A DNA stretch of 64,000 bases from Anthoceros angustus (Eukaryota > Streptophyta > Anthocerotopsida > Anthocerotales > Anthocerotaceae), in NCBI GenBank assembly GCA_010909165.1, contig MU008172.1, forward strand, positions 806,001-870,000, given 5' to 3'. This document shows positions 21,201 through 32,828 of this stretch, one piece after another; positions within the stretch are counted from its first letter, which is position 1; every line of letters begins with the position of its first letter. The notes beneath the pieces were generated by a model. The model was given only the letters and a program-made list of their open reading frames with translations, was not told the origin of the DNA and did no database searches. The position numbers were made by a program, and so were the translations under genes.

Positions 21201-23795
21201 GTTGCCAGTCCGTGGACTTTCTTGGAAACGAGCCACCAAAGATTGAGGTATCCCTTGCCCCAGAAGGTTTACCAACTCGTTTGGAGTTCAAGTTCAGCTT
21301 GCTGGCCATTCTTCCTTCCAACTCTAGCAGAGACCTGCGGCTGTCAGCACGACTATCGGCCCTGCTGCTAAGCAAGTTGGGTCTCGTCACCTCGACCCCA
21401 TCATCGTAAGAAGGCACAACTGACCCTCTGCTTGTCTGAGAGCTAGATCTGTCGCTATAGCTCCTTGACATACTTGGAGAGGCGGCCCTGCCTCTGGGTC
21501 GGCTGCTTGCATCATTGGTATCAGGAGTGTGTGCTGCTCGAAGTGCAGGACTACTGCTCCTCCTTGAGGCTGAGGGACCCCGGGTAGATGCCGACTGACC
21601 TTCAGCTAAGCAAGTTCGGAGGTTGGGAGGAGGTTCGGAAGGAAAATCGGGCATTGCCGGGTATACCATCTTGCTTTTAGGTGATGCAGAAGGGCCAGGG
21701 GTGACTGAACCTCGTATAGGAGAAGGCCCACCTCTAGTAGATGATGTTGACCTTGTAGTAGGACCCGAGGACGTCCTTCGAAGAGTCGGAGTGGAAGATC
21801 TTGCAGATGTGGAAGTCGGAGTGGAGGATCTTGCCGATGTGGAAGATTGCGTCGGTGAGGACCTGGTAGGCGTTGACGGGCGAGCACCATTTGCAGTAGA
21901 AGATCTCATGACTGGGGATGAAGGCTTAGATGACGAGAGTGTTGGAATCCGACTGCGTGGAGTCGACGGCCGCGAACTTGTCCTTTCAGGTCCATCAGCA
22001 GAAGGCGACGGCTTCCCAGACGATGCTGCACCATCAACTGATGTAGGAGACTGCCATTCTGATGCGGAAAACCTGCCAAACCCATCACCAGGTGAGGAGG
22101 GCCTCTTAGGTTGTGTAGAAGACCTCCCAGAGCCTTCACCCGTCGCTAAAGCCCTCACAGCGATTCTAGGCAGCTTCAGGACACTGTCATCTGGAGTTGA
22201 AGGGCTTGAACCATATATGGCCGGTGTTCCCTTGCCCTCTGCTTGAGGAGAAGGCATAGCATTCATCACCGGTACAGGTGTGGCAAGCCCGCCATCCGAC
22301 GCCGCTGGGAGTGTAGTAGCATCCCCTGGTGTGCCGGATGTCCCAATGCCTGCCGAACTCCACTCTTGCCTTACATCTGCCATCTGTGGCCCTACACCAG
22401 ATTCGGATACTGCACTCCCCTCCACTGGAGTTACAGGCATCACATTGGCTACGGCAGTCCCCCCATTACCTTCTCCCACCGAGGACCTTCCGTTTGGTGT
22501 AGAAGGTCTTGCCGGTCCTGCACCCCTAGCAGAGGCGTCCAGCACTCTTGGCCCTGGTGATGCAGGCCTTGCTCCAGAAGTGGACGGCCTCGTTCCTGGT
22601 GTCGAGGGTCTGACATTGCTGTCACTGGCAGACGACAGCCTCCCATTCGAGGATGAAAGTCTACCTCTGGCATCAGTAGGAGTTGATGGCCGCCCATTGG
22701 ATGAAGAGGACCTGTTGAGGCTGTCGGCGGGCGAGGAAGGCCTGGCATGTGCCGCCGCCGTCCCATCAGAGCTTGCTGAAGACCTCCCATTAGGTGTGGC
22801 AGGTCTGCCAGGGCCCTCCGCAGCCCTTAAACTTGGCCTTCCGGATGGGCTGGAAGGCCTGCTTGACGGTCGAGACGCAGGAAGTGGTGTGGAAGCAGGT
22901 ATTGTTGCCCTGCCCCTCGCTGCACTTGCACCATTGGTCGGTGTGCTTGGCCTTCGAGGACTCAAGTTCCCGCGATTCCCCACTTTCAAAACCGGTTCCA
23001 CCTTGGGAGGCTCTATCTTCCCGCTAGACAGCTGCAGAACAAAGCAAGCCCGAGTGTGAATCCCCAGAGCTGCCGACCCAGCAGCCATGAAGCATTTACA
23101 CTCACACTCACACTCACACTCGGACTCGCAACCAAGACGTGAAGTGGCACGGAAGGCAGGAAGGAAGAACTCACCCTGGAGGCGGCTTTCGCCGAGGGAA
23201 CGTATCGGGGGTACAACCCACCTTGCACCATTCCTCCCAAGGAGGAGTCATGGTCCAACGAAGGGAAGAGCGGAGTTCCTGGAGGTGTCAAAAGCCTGCA
23301 AACCCAGAACACATTGTAACCAGGCATGGGCGGCATCATACGCCAAGGTCCTAGCTACCGAGCACAGCCACAAAACACCCACCAGTCATAGTCGTTCTTG
23401 TCAGGGTCCGATACCAGCAAATCGTTGCTATGCTTGTAATGGGCGATAGCAGAGGCACGAAATCCCGACAACACCCCGTACTTGGTAGCTGCAAAAGCCA
23501 GAACAAGACACATTCCCTCAGACCCAAGCCAACAATCTCCACACAAAGCAGCCTCCCACATAAAATAAAAAACCAGCATGCGGCAGCGAGGAAGCGTGAA
23601 AGAGAAGCACTGACACAGAGACGCCTCGATGAGGTCATCGGTATCGGAGGAGGGATGGAGGTAGTTGACACGCTCCCGGCGCCTCATGTCATGGAACAAT
23701 GCCAGGTCCTCGTCCCGGTCGGGCTTGGCCATGCTGGTGGGCAGGCTCCGGCCCCGCCTGTGCTGCCCGCCCAGGGCTTCCCGCACCGCGCTCAT
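18257..23795 (-). CDS. BPP-like (basic proline-rich, microtubule-associated) protein with CAAX box, 6 exons
   Basis: Exons: 23615-23795, 23383-23488, 23175-23295, 21196-23031, 18993-21093, 18257-18738; they sum to 1608 aa. The N-terminus carries the family signature DEDLALFHDMRRRE and, after splicing, DKNDYDWLLTPPGTPLFPSL. A long Ser/Pro/Arg-rich region follows with many RPSTP, RPSSP and RSSTPT repeats (about residues 140-620), then FPSEPPPNLRTCLAEGQSAS and a conserved ATSSNASSE block. This order matches Arabidopsis At2g40070/At3g08670-type proteins (BPP family, reported to bind microtubules). The ~700-residue C-terminal extension is unusual and ends in KCRCVLL, a geranylgeranylation-type CAAX box. 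Joining the last exon is inferred: donor 18992, acceptor 18739 and phase agree. Without that splice the frame would stop at 18940. Confidence 0.8.
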
Positions 23796-25399
23796 GCTCG
23801 CGGCCGGTGATGCGCTCGCAGGCAGGAGGTCAGCTGGAGCTGCGCTGGAATGGCCCGTATATCCGGCCCGGACGCAGGCCGCATTGCATTGCGCGGGAGC
23901 CAGAGGCAGAGCCGCTGGCGCTGCCGCTGGCGCTGCCGCGGAGGGAGCTAGCGCAAGCGCCCACCTTCCCCCATCGCCAATGCGGGGCCGGGCAGAGCAG
24001 CAACAGCAACAGCAAGAGCGCTAGCAGCACGACAGAAATGCGCGCTGAGTGGGTGCACGGCCCACTCCTGTCCTGCCGAGGAGTAAGTATGCCGGTTGTT
24101 GGGAAACTGGAAGGGGCGGTCCAGGAGGTGCGGCGGCAGCGCCACCATGGTGGTGCCAGCAAATGCAACAACGGCTGGCAAGGCCGAGGCCAGTGCAAAG
24201 CCGAAGGCAGGGCAGGCGAGGAGAGAGGAAGGTGCGGCGAGCGAGGCGATGGAGCTGGAGGGCCTGCGACGAGGAGGGAGAATAGGCTGGTGATGGGCAT
24301 GAGCAGGCGGGCTCGGGCTCGGGCTCGGGCTGTGGTGTGTGGAGTCAGGCTCTGGCTCCGGCTCTGGCAGCCGGGCACCAAAAGTGCCAGGCAGAACACA
24401 GCCAAAGCCCAAGGAGATATGTGATGAGAGTCGTGACTGGTCTCGCACAAGCGAGAGAGGAGGCAGGCGGCAGCGGCTCCCAGGAAGATGGGCGGTAGCT
24501 GCAACGGACCAGCGGGCGCCTTGGGAATAGCAGCGCGGTCGCACAGCCGACTACCGTCGGCGTCTGGAGGGGGCTTGGGCGGGACGCCCCAAATTAGGCA
24601 ACTATTTGAGCCGGCTCAACCCCGGCGGGGGCCACGGCGCTTCTCTCTCTCTCAGACCACAAACCACAGACCACAGACCACAGACCACAGACCACAGACC
24701 ACAGACCGGAAACCAGATGTCGCGCTGCCGGTTCCTGTTGGTTTTCCTGTTCCGGTTCCGCGCAACCCCGTCCACATGGATGACGCTGTCGCGACCTCGT
24801 TCCGACATGGCGCAGTTTCGCCAGGCGCTGTCATCCATTCAAATCACCCAGTTGGAGGCCATGGCAGATGCTGCATGTTCCAGGCACGTGATGTCATGGA
24901 TGCCTTGTCTTCACCTCACTCCCGTGCCTCATGCTCTTCTCACCCTCTGCCCTGCTAACCACTTGCCCAGCACACTGCACAATCCCAACCCACTGGCGCA
25001 CCGGATCATGCCATGCACGGGAATCGGGAATCGAGAATCGGGAATCGGGCACTGGGAATGGGAATGGGGGTCAGGCCTCGCACTCACACACTTAATGCGC
25101 TCTGTGTGCCCTCGATAGGGTATGGCATGCTCTAAGGTGCACTTGTCACTGGACTCAGGCCCATCGACTGACTTTTGCTTTACAGACATGTGGTGCCCAC
25201 TACAGAGCAAGAACAGGGCAGCGTAGAGCCTACAACTTGCTTGCATTTCCATGCAAGCAAGGACCTGAAAGACTATAGGTATGGTGTGAAGTAAATACAA
25301 CTTAGCTATGTACTCCTCAAGTCTGAACTGAGCTCCGTCGTCATGTGACCGGCTACTCATAGGACCTGCTTCCTGGTTGGATCCGGATCCGGATCCGGA
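23796..25399. other. Intergenic between BPP-like gene and PPDK
   Basis: 1.6 kb without a supported gene. It contains the BPP-like 5' flank and PPDK 3' flank, a GC-rich block with Gln/Ala-type simple runs, and the ACCACAG array. Open frames on the minus strand between 23830 and 24544 encode hydrophobic Leu/Ala/Pro-rich stretches but no domain I recognise. A small unknown gene cannot be excluded. Confidence 0.45.
24653..24708. repeat. Heptamer tandem repeat (ACCACAG)n
   Basis: About eight copies of ACCACAG, the first slightly diverged. Read directly; no gene is involved. Confidence 0.85.
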
Positions 25400-28300
25400 T
25401 CAGTGAGAAGCAATCACTGCTTGAGCTGCAGCCAGCCTTGCAATGGGGACCCTGTGAACAACCACGGCAATGGGTTAACCTGTAAGTAGGAGGTGATATT
25501 ACCAGCAGCCTCTCGGGGAAAAGGTACCTGAACGGAGAGCAGGACACGTAATCCAAGCCTGCTTCGTGGAAAAACGCCACTGACGATGGCTCCCCTCCGT
25601 GCTCGCCACACACCCCAACCTGCAGATAGAATGCCAAGCCTCAATCAAACACAAGACTCTCGATGCTTTGCAATTCATCCATGCACATCTACCTTCAGTT
25701 CAGGTCGGGCAAGCCGGCCCCGCTCTGTCGCCAATTTGATTAGCTGGCCCACGCCTTTCCGATCGAGCACCTTCAAAAAAGTGTTCACGAGTGTTGGTCC
25801 TGCTGCTTTGGCACTATCCACCTGAGCCATAGGAGATACAGCAGAGCGGAGATGTACCTCAAATGGATCGTTCTGAAGAATGCCTTGGGAAAGGTAGTTG
25901 GGTAGAAACTTGCTGACATCGTCCCGACTGTATCCAAAGGTCATCTGTGTGAGGTCGTTCGTTCCAAAAGAGAAAAACTCCGCGTGCTCTGCAATCTGCA
26001 AACGTTCCATCCGAATTGGAAGTTACTCATTCGCCAAATTCGGCATCCCCACACTCTGCCCGCTCTGAAAAAATTCACCTCGTCAGCAACAAGAGCGGCC
26101 CGTGGGATCTCAATCATTGTCCCGATCTTATATTTCACTTCGACACCGGTTTCTGAAAAAACTGTCTTTGCAACCCCATGAATTGAAGACACCTGGTTTT
26201 CCAGCTCCTGCCACTCAGCGGTATAAACGACCTTCTATCAGTCATCTCCCTTGGTAGTGACTGCCCACGAATTCCAACACAACCATATGCACAGGATACA
26301 TACCCGTGGGGTGCCAACTAGGGGCACCATGACTTCAGGATAAACTTTGACACCTTGTTGAGCCATGGAAGTAGCAGCCTCAAAAATGGCCCTTGCTTGC
26401 ATTTCAGTCAGCTCGGGATACGAGATTCCAAGCCTGCTCGACGTTGGTACTGATCAGAAATTTGAAAGCAAAGGTACCTCGCAATGCGAATCCTCAGCTT
26501 CAACAGTTAGTATGCTAGTTACCTGCAGCCCCGGAATCCAAGCATAGGATTCACCTCCGAAAGCTTTTCAATTCGGGAAAGCACCTCATCGTGGTTCACT
26601 CCTGTTTCTTCTACGAGCTCGGCTATAATCTCATCCAAGTCACCCTCCGGAAGGAACTCATGGAGAGGTGGATCCAGCAGTCGTATAGTGACAGGGAGAC
26701 CTGCGCAAATCATGTGCTTATGGAAAGGAGCACTGTATGGGACATGCCAGAATGTGAGGAATCACACGACACATACTCTACAACAAAGTAGTGGGATAAT
26801 GTGCAAATCCGCACCATCCATAACACGAAAAATTCCCTCGAAATCGGATCGTTGATACGGAAGCAATTTATCCAGAGCCACTTGGCGTTGCTCAACAGTC
26901 GATGCCATGATCATCTGCCTCACAGCTTTTATTCGCTCATCTGAAGCAAAAAACTGTAAAACAAGGAAATCAGTAGCAGTCCCAATTAGATGTCATTTAT
27001 TCAACCGAGCAGACAATGTGCTCACCATGTGCTCAGTCCTGCATAGGCCAATACCCTGAGCCCCATTTTTCCTTGCCGTCAATGCATCTGCAGGCGTGTC
27101 TGCATTTGCCATGACCTGTGAAAGAATTGGCATTATAGAATCAGAAAAAGGGCCTTCAGTCTTGGTTAATGCAATCACCACGGCTTCAGCTTCCCATGGC
27201 TGCGAGGCCGCGCAAAGCTGGTTCTTCAGCTGAAAGCATCGAAACACACGAGCCATATTTGTAAAGTAGGACGCTGTGCAAACCTTCAAGTGTCGATGTT
27301 CGTCGACCCAGCCCATGAACACTCCCAAGTCACCACTGATTGCTGGGGGTGCCAGAGGCTGCTTCCCTAATACCACCTCTCCTGTGGTTCCATTCAAGGA
27401 AATCCAGTCTCCTTCATTCAACTTCACATCCTTGACAACGAGTGTCTGCAAAGGGAGCAAAACCATCAATCGGCATAACCCTTACAAACAAAGCTTGAGG
27501 AACATCCCGCCAGGATGGGGAGGAAAAAAAAAAAAGGGGGCTTGAGGAACCATGCCAAACCGGTGTAAGAGCAATCAGGGCAAGAAATGATCACCTTATC
27601 AGCATCATTCACGCGGATGTCAGGGCAACCGCAAACACAGCATTTGCCCCAACCTCGTGCAACAACAGCAGCATGAGAGGTCATCCCACCCCTTGCGGTC
27701 AGAATGCCTGTTGCAGCATGCATACCCCCGACATCTTCTGGACTCGTTTCATTCCGCACCTGTACCATGCAACAACCTAGGTTTAGGGAGAAGAGCATTT
27801 TTCAAAGTCCACATTGATTCAGGAGTGAAAGAGCAACTGGAGGATCATTCTTACAAATAGCGATTCAAGTCCAAGATGAACACAACAGTCCGATATGGAC
27901 AAACTGTCTTACCAGTATGACTGATCTCCCTTCTGCATGCCAGGCTTCAGCATCCTCTGCAGAAAACACAATCTGGCCAACTGCTGCTCCAGGGGACGCA
28001 GGAAGCCCAGTTGCAATGACACTTGCTTTGTATGCAGATGGATTTTCAAACTGCAGATATCCAGCCACAAAGTTATCTGTAAGCTTGAAAGTCAAGTGCT
28101 ACGGGAGCCATGATTCGGATACCGCATGTCATACTAGGCAAGTCTTTGTTGCTCATACGAGTAAACCAACCTGGGGGTGCAAAAGCTGATCTAGATGCCT
28201 TGGTTCAACCATCTTAACGGCAGCCCTGACATCAATTAGGCCTTCGCTCACCATGTCCACAGCGATCTTCACAGCACCTGCTCCAGTTCTTTTGCCACTT

Positions 28301-30305
28301 CGGCACTGCAACATCCATAATCTGTTCTCTTGTACCGTAAACTCGATATCCTGTAGAGTTACAATCACGGGCATCACAATTCTGCTCCTACCTTGTGCAC
28401 AGCACCATAAGCTCAATGGCAAGCCAGCACGCAGACTGAAGACTCTGTGAAGGACTTGACAGGATGGGGATGATTCGGCAAGGATGTTGGTCTGGGGTTT
28501 CTATTGGCACGTACACTCCCTTACCTGCATATCTTTATAGTGCAGTTCTAGAATATCACAGTTTTTTACAAGCTCCTGGTACGCTTGTGGAAATGCTTCG
28601 CTCATACTGTCCAAATCATTAGGTGTCCGAATGCCTGCCACCACATCCTCCCCCTGAAGCACATGAGAGGCGCAAGAATTCAGCCTGATTTCACAGAAGC
28701 AAGCTTGTCTGAAATAGTACAATGAAACTAACCTGTGCGTTGATCAGGTACTCTCCATAGAGCTTTTTCTCTCCAGTACTCGGATTTCGGGTGAATAGCA
28801 CACCCGTGCCGGAGTCAGCACCCATGTTCCCAAAAACCATGGCCTGCACATTGACCGCGGTACCCTTCAAACCAGTGATCTGATTGATGTTCCGGTACTT
28901 TATAGCTCTTGGACTGTTCCATGAATCAAATACAGCACAGACTGCTAGCCGCAATTGCTCCGCAGGATCTGCAGGTTTTACAATTCAACTTGCGTGAGTG
29001 GAAAACGTGATTGCAACCCCAAGACAGTTACTGTCATACAAGAGCTGCTTGGATCTACCAGTGGGGAATTGTTTGCCCAGCTGTTTGTAATACACAGACT
29101 TGTACTTGGCAACAAGCTCCTTCAAGTCTCCCGTCGTAAGGTCAGTATCAACTTTTACTCCCCGAGCTACTTTTAAACTTTCAAGCTCATGCTCAAAGAG
29201 GTCATGTGGGACACCCATTACCTGCATCGTGTCAGCAACAGCGTCATTTAGTCCCGGAACGATTGGATGTATAAGACGTTCAGGCATGCAATCTACAAAC
29301 TAGAAAGAGGGGAAGTCTCACAAGAAGCTATGTTGTGGAGTTACCACTCCGCCAAACATGTCAATGAACCGGCGATAAGAATCATAAGCGAATCGTTCAC
29401 CACTGCGGGCACCCAGACCGGCAACAACTTCGTCATTTAATCCCAGATTCAAGACCGTGTCCATCATGCCTGGCATTGAAATCTGCGCTCAGAATCCGAA
29501 CAAACGGTGACGTTTACAAGGAGCTGCAATTGGGTTCTTCAGGTCGAAGCCGAAACCCATGGCTGCATCAGTCCGTCTGCAGACAGGAGCGGCAGAAGGC
29601 ACTAACCGCTGCACCCGAGCGGACAGAGACCAGGAGTGGCCTGGAGGGATCACCAAGACGCGCATTCATGTCTCCCTCCACAGCCTTCAAAGCTTCCAGT
29701 ACTTCCTCCCACAGACCGTCGGGAAGCTGGTCCCCTTTGGCGTTGTACTCCTGGCAGGTCTCGGTGGTGATAGTGAAGCCAGGTGGAACGGACAGGCCAA
29801 TTGTGGACATTTCCGCAAGGTTTGCACCTTTGCCCCCGAGCTGACAGTCCACAACAATGCACTTAGCACGTAGCGTGCTTAAAAGTTGACACAGACACGA
29901 CATTGTGCTTCCGTGAATCACACTCACCAACGATTTCATACTCTTGTTGCCTTCGCTTCCTCCCTTCCCGAAGCGGTACACTCTCTGCAGCACAGAAGGA
30001 AAGTACTCGTCACTCCGTGCATGACAGAAGCATGAGCAGCATCCTGACAGTACCTGCTTGGTCTGAGCAGGGGGAGGGGACGCCACGACTTGGCATCGGG
30101 CTCCATTGGGGTGGCCCTGGTGTGATAAGCGTGGGAGCTGCGCATTCCTCGCAACGTCCGAGCTGCTGCTGCTGCCGCTGCCCCCGCCGACTGCCTTGGA
30201 GAGGCCCAGAAACTTGGCCGTGGAATTTCCCAAGCCGGGATCGGATAGAGGAACGCCCACCAGCTTGGCGCGAAAGGCCACAGAGGACGATGGAATGAGA
30301 GCCAT
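25400..30305 (-). CDS. PPDK: Pyruvate, phosphate dikinase, plastid form, 20 exons
   Basis: Interconverts pyruvate + ATP + Pi and PEP + AMP + PPi. Exons (5' to 3'): 30054-30305, 29928-29984, 29607-29840, 29345-29482, 29059-29221, 28733-28968, 28525-28653, 28171-28350, 27913-28050, 27595-27759, 27284-27445, 27026-27115, 26815-26953, 26523-26700, 26304-26433, 26079-26207, 25858-25995, 25693-25770, 25528-25619, 25400-25451; total 959 aa, the usual plant length. Exon 1 codes for a Ser/Ala-rich plastid transit peptide. [18 protein letters not shown] opens the nucleotide-binding domain. The phosphohistidine motif GGMTSHAAV has His538, with Thr536 and Ser537 in the positions used by the PPDK regulatory protein. 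The PEP/pyruvate domain holds [28 protein letters not shown] and the catalytic Cys in [10 protein letters not shown] (about C916). All key residues seen are intact. Confidence 0.95.
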
Positions 30306-31061
30306 GCCCACCCCGTTTCTGAAGGAGCTCGCTAAGCTTGTTGCGAATGAAACAGGAGCCCGGTGGGCGGAGGGGAGGGAGGAAGGAAGGAAGAGGACGG
30401 ACAGAAAATCACGTGGTGTGGCCCGGATTGAAGGAACAGGGGCAATTTCGCAGCATCGATGTCGAATGAGTGCGGGCACTGTACTGTACAGGCGCCTCGG
30501 CCATGGATGCGCTTTGGCGTACCCAACGGGTATCACCACTGCCTTGCCGCCACCGTGGGCCCCTGTATAGTATGTAGCGTGTGCAATGGACACATCTCAG
30601 AGTCTGTCATGAAAAAGCGCTGCTCGTGGATGTGTTGTGGTGGGAAGCTGCCGCCGTTCGTTCTTCGTTCACACTGGGCTGCAAGACGCTGGCCCCAGTC
30701 TCGCCTTCACCCCTATCCCACTTAGTGACAAACAGCGGCAGTGAAATCCGCTTTGCGAGGAGCCCCAATCTCGCTTCCAACGTGGAGGTCACTGGCTGTG
30801 AGTCTGCCTGCTCACCCTCTCCACCGCAAGTACGTTGTGAGGGCGTTTGTTTATTCAAAACCCTGTGTGAACTCTACCCATCTCACGCATTTTGGTCGGC
30901 ACGTCTTTGCATCTCCCACAGCAACCCAGTAGGACACACTCAACTCACCAAAAGGCCTCCGAGGTCTCACACCTTACGTGGGAAAGAATCACACGGAAAT
31001 TGGTACACCCCACTTTGTTTTTAACAATACATGGAACAATTTCTTTTCTTGAAATTGATAT
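30306..31061. other. PPDK promoter and AT-rich gene 3' flank
   Basis: About 0.75 kb. It should hold the PPDK 5' UTR and promoter at the left end and the 3' flank of the F-box gene at the right. No supported gene or repeat. Confidence 0.5.
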
Positions 31062-32828
31062 TTATGCCTCAAGAACTGATGCATCTAACCTAGGCTCAAA
31101 AGAAAATCTCATCACAAGGTCGTGAAAGTCTAGATTTTCTGTGCCGGGACATGTTGGAAACCAGAACCATGTCTTTTGATCAATATCGTAAGCTAACGCC
31201 TGTAGGTTATTGGCTACACTGAAAATGATCATAACGCTGCCTGTTCCAATGCAACGAAATATAGGTACAGTGATCATCTCCATAGGACTAGTCCTAAGTC
31301 TGTTGAGCACAAACCCGCTTGGCACGGTGACCATATTCTCTAGGAAGTCTTGGTATACTTCATCGGGCATTTTGCCAACCTCTATCCAGTCCAGGTCTAC
31401 TTGATTCAACTCCCAAACCTAAGGAGCACAAGGGTTTGAAAACCGCAGGTATCTCAGTATGTATTGTTTCATTTTTGAAATGAGCTGGATGGGCTAGAAT
31501 CTTAAATTTTGTTTTACGTACATACCATAGATATTTTTGGGATGAATCAACTTGCCTTGATGCGTTTGATTTGTTGAGTGAATGTGTGATGTTGCATACT
31601 TGTTTTTTTACTTGCCTTAATGCTTTCCATATCATAATCTTCGACACCAGCTACCATAAGTAAATGCCCATGGCACTCAACTAAGTTCGCTGAAGCTATA
31701 AACCCTGCAGCAGGCATAGGAGCTTCAGACCAGATTCCTTGTTCAATATCATATCTTCGTAAGCATTTTGGACCAATGAAAGCTACAGTATACCAAAATC
31801 CATTGCAAAAGGCTGTTCTTTCTAATATCATTCCCTCCTGTCAAAGGAATTGGTTGCTTGTTAAAATTATGATAAACAAAAAACGTAGCTTGTTGGGACA
31901 AATATATAGCTGTTGACATTGTAGTCTAAGTACCTGAATCAAGCTCCCTATAATTCTCCAAGTATTTGTTCGCGAGTCATATAGCTCGAGAGTCCAATCC
32001 GGACTAGGTGCAAAACTCTTTTGATTCCATCCCAAAAGAATGATTTTATACTCTTGTGTGACCAGATCCACACCGAAGCCTTTAATCATAAAATTCTTGG
32101 AAAATAGAGGAGGTAATCGATGCCAAGCTTTTGTCAACGGATTACAAATATATAATGCATCTGGTTCACTTAATGAAAATGTCTTGCATAATAGAAGCCC
32201 ACCAGCAGATGCACATACCGAGCACTTGTATGGAAGAAAGTCCAACGACATTACGTACCATTGTCTTGTTGTAGGGTCATAAGCTGAAACTGTCCGATAA
32301 TTCACCTGCAAAAGAATTTTTAGACGTGAAAACTTATCCATGTGATAATTCAATATTAAATGAGATCAAATGTACATTTCTAACTTTTATAACCATTTTT
32401 CTAAAGAAACACTACCTTCTAAACCTCATATATTCTTTAGTTATGCTAATGACTTTTGTTGTGATTAGCCCTTATTTTACCTTATGGTTGAATACAAGAA
32501 GCCAAGGTCCTTTTTTGCCTACTTGTGAGCACAATATTCGGAATGTTGGAGAGTACAACAACGCATTCCAAGCTTTGCAAACTGTTCTTAGCCTAAATAG
32601 GTTGGGGATAGGCAACCAAGCTAAAATTTTCTCCACTACATCAAATGGTAGTGAAGACCATATTTGTTGATTCATTTGCTGGTTTTCAGTCAAACTTGGT
32701 CCACCTTTTTCCATACAATCTTTATCTTTGCTCCAATCCTCCAAAGATGAAGAAGTTTGAGATTTCATTTTGATTGATAATAGACAAGATGAAAAGGGTT
32801 CAGGCTCACTTGCTACCCTAGGATCCAT
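31062..32828 (-). CDS. F-box protein, AT-rich, 4 exons, apparent GC-AG intron
   Basis: Exons 32481-32828, 31934-32305, 31616-31837, 31062-31418 (432 aa). An F-box lies at about residues 55-95 (IWSSLPFDVVEKILAWLPI..LFRLRTVCKAWN), followed by kelch-like beta-propeller repeats (VSAYDPTTRQWYVM, YICNPLTKAWHRLPPLF, LELYDSRTNTW, RRYDIEQGIWSEAP, AYDIDQKTWFWFP). The family recruits substrates to SCF ubiquitin ligases. The third intron has no usable GT donor: the frame-keeping site is AAG|GCAAGT (donor at 31615), joined to an acceptor at 31419. A second AAG|GCAAGT 60 bp downstream (31555) would also keep frame and add 20 residues. Base composition is clearly more AT-rich than neighbouring genes, like the flanking spacer. 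Confidence 0.78.

Noticed and set aside
21623-22246. 207-codon plus-strand frame with Gly/Val/Asp repeats
   Set aside because: Shadow of the RPSTP repeats in the BPP-like gene.
23830-24544. Hydrophobic minus-strand frames that might be a small membrane protein
   Set aside because: Leu/Ala/Pro-rich low complexity in GC-rich DNA, two overlapping frames equally open, no motif.
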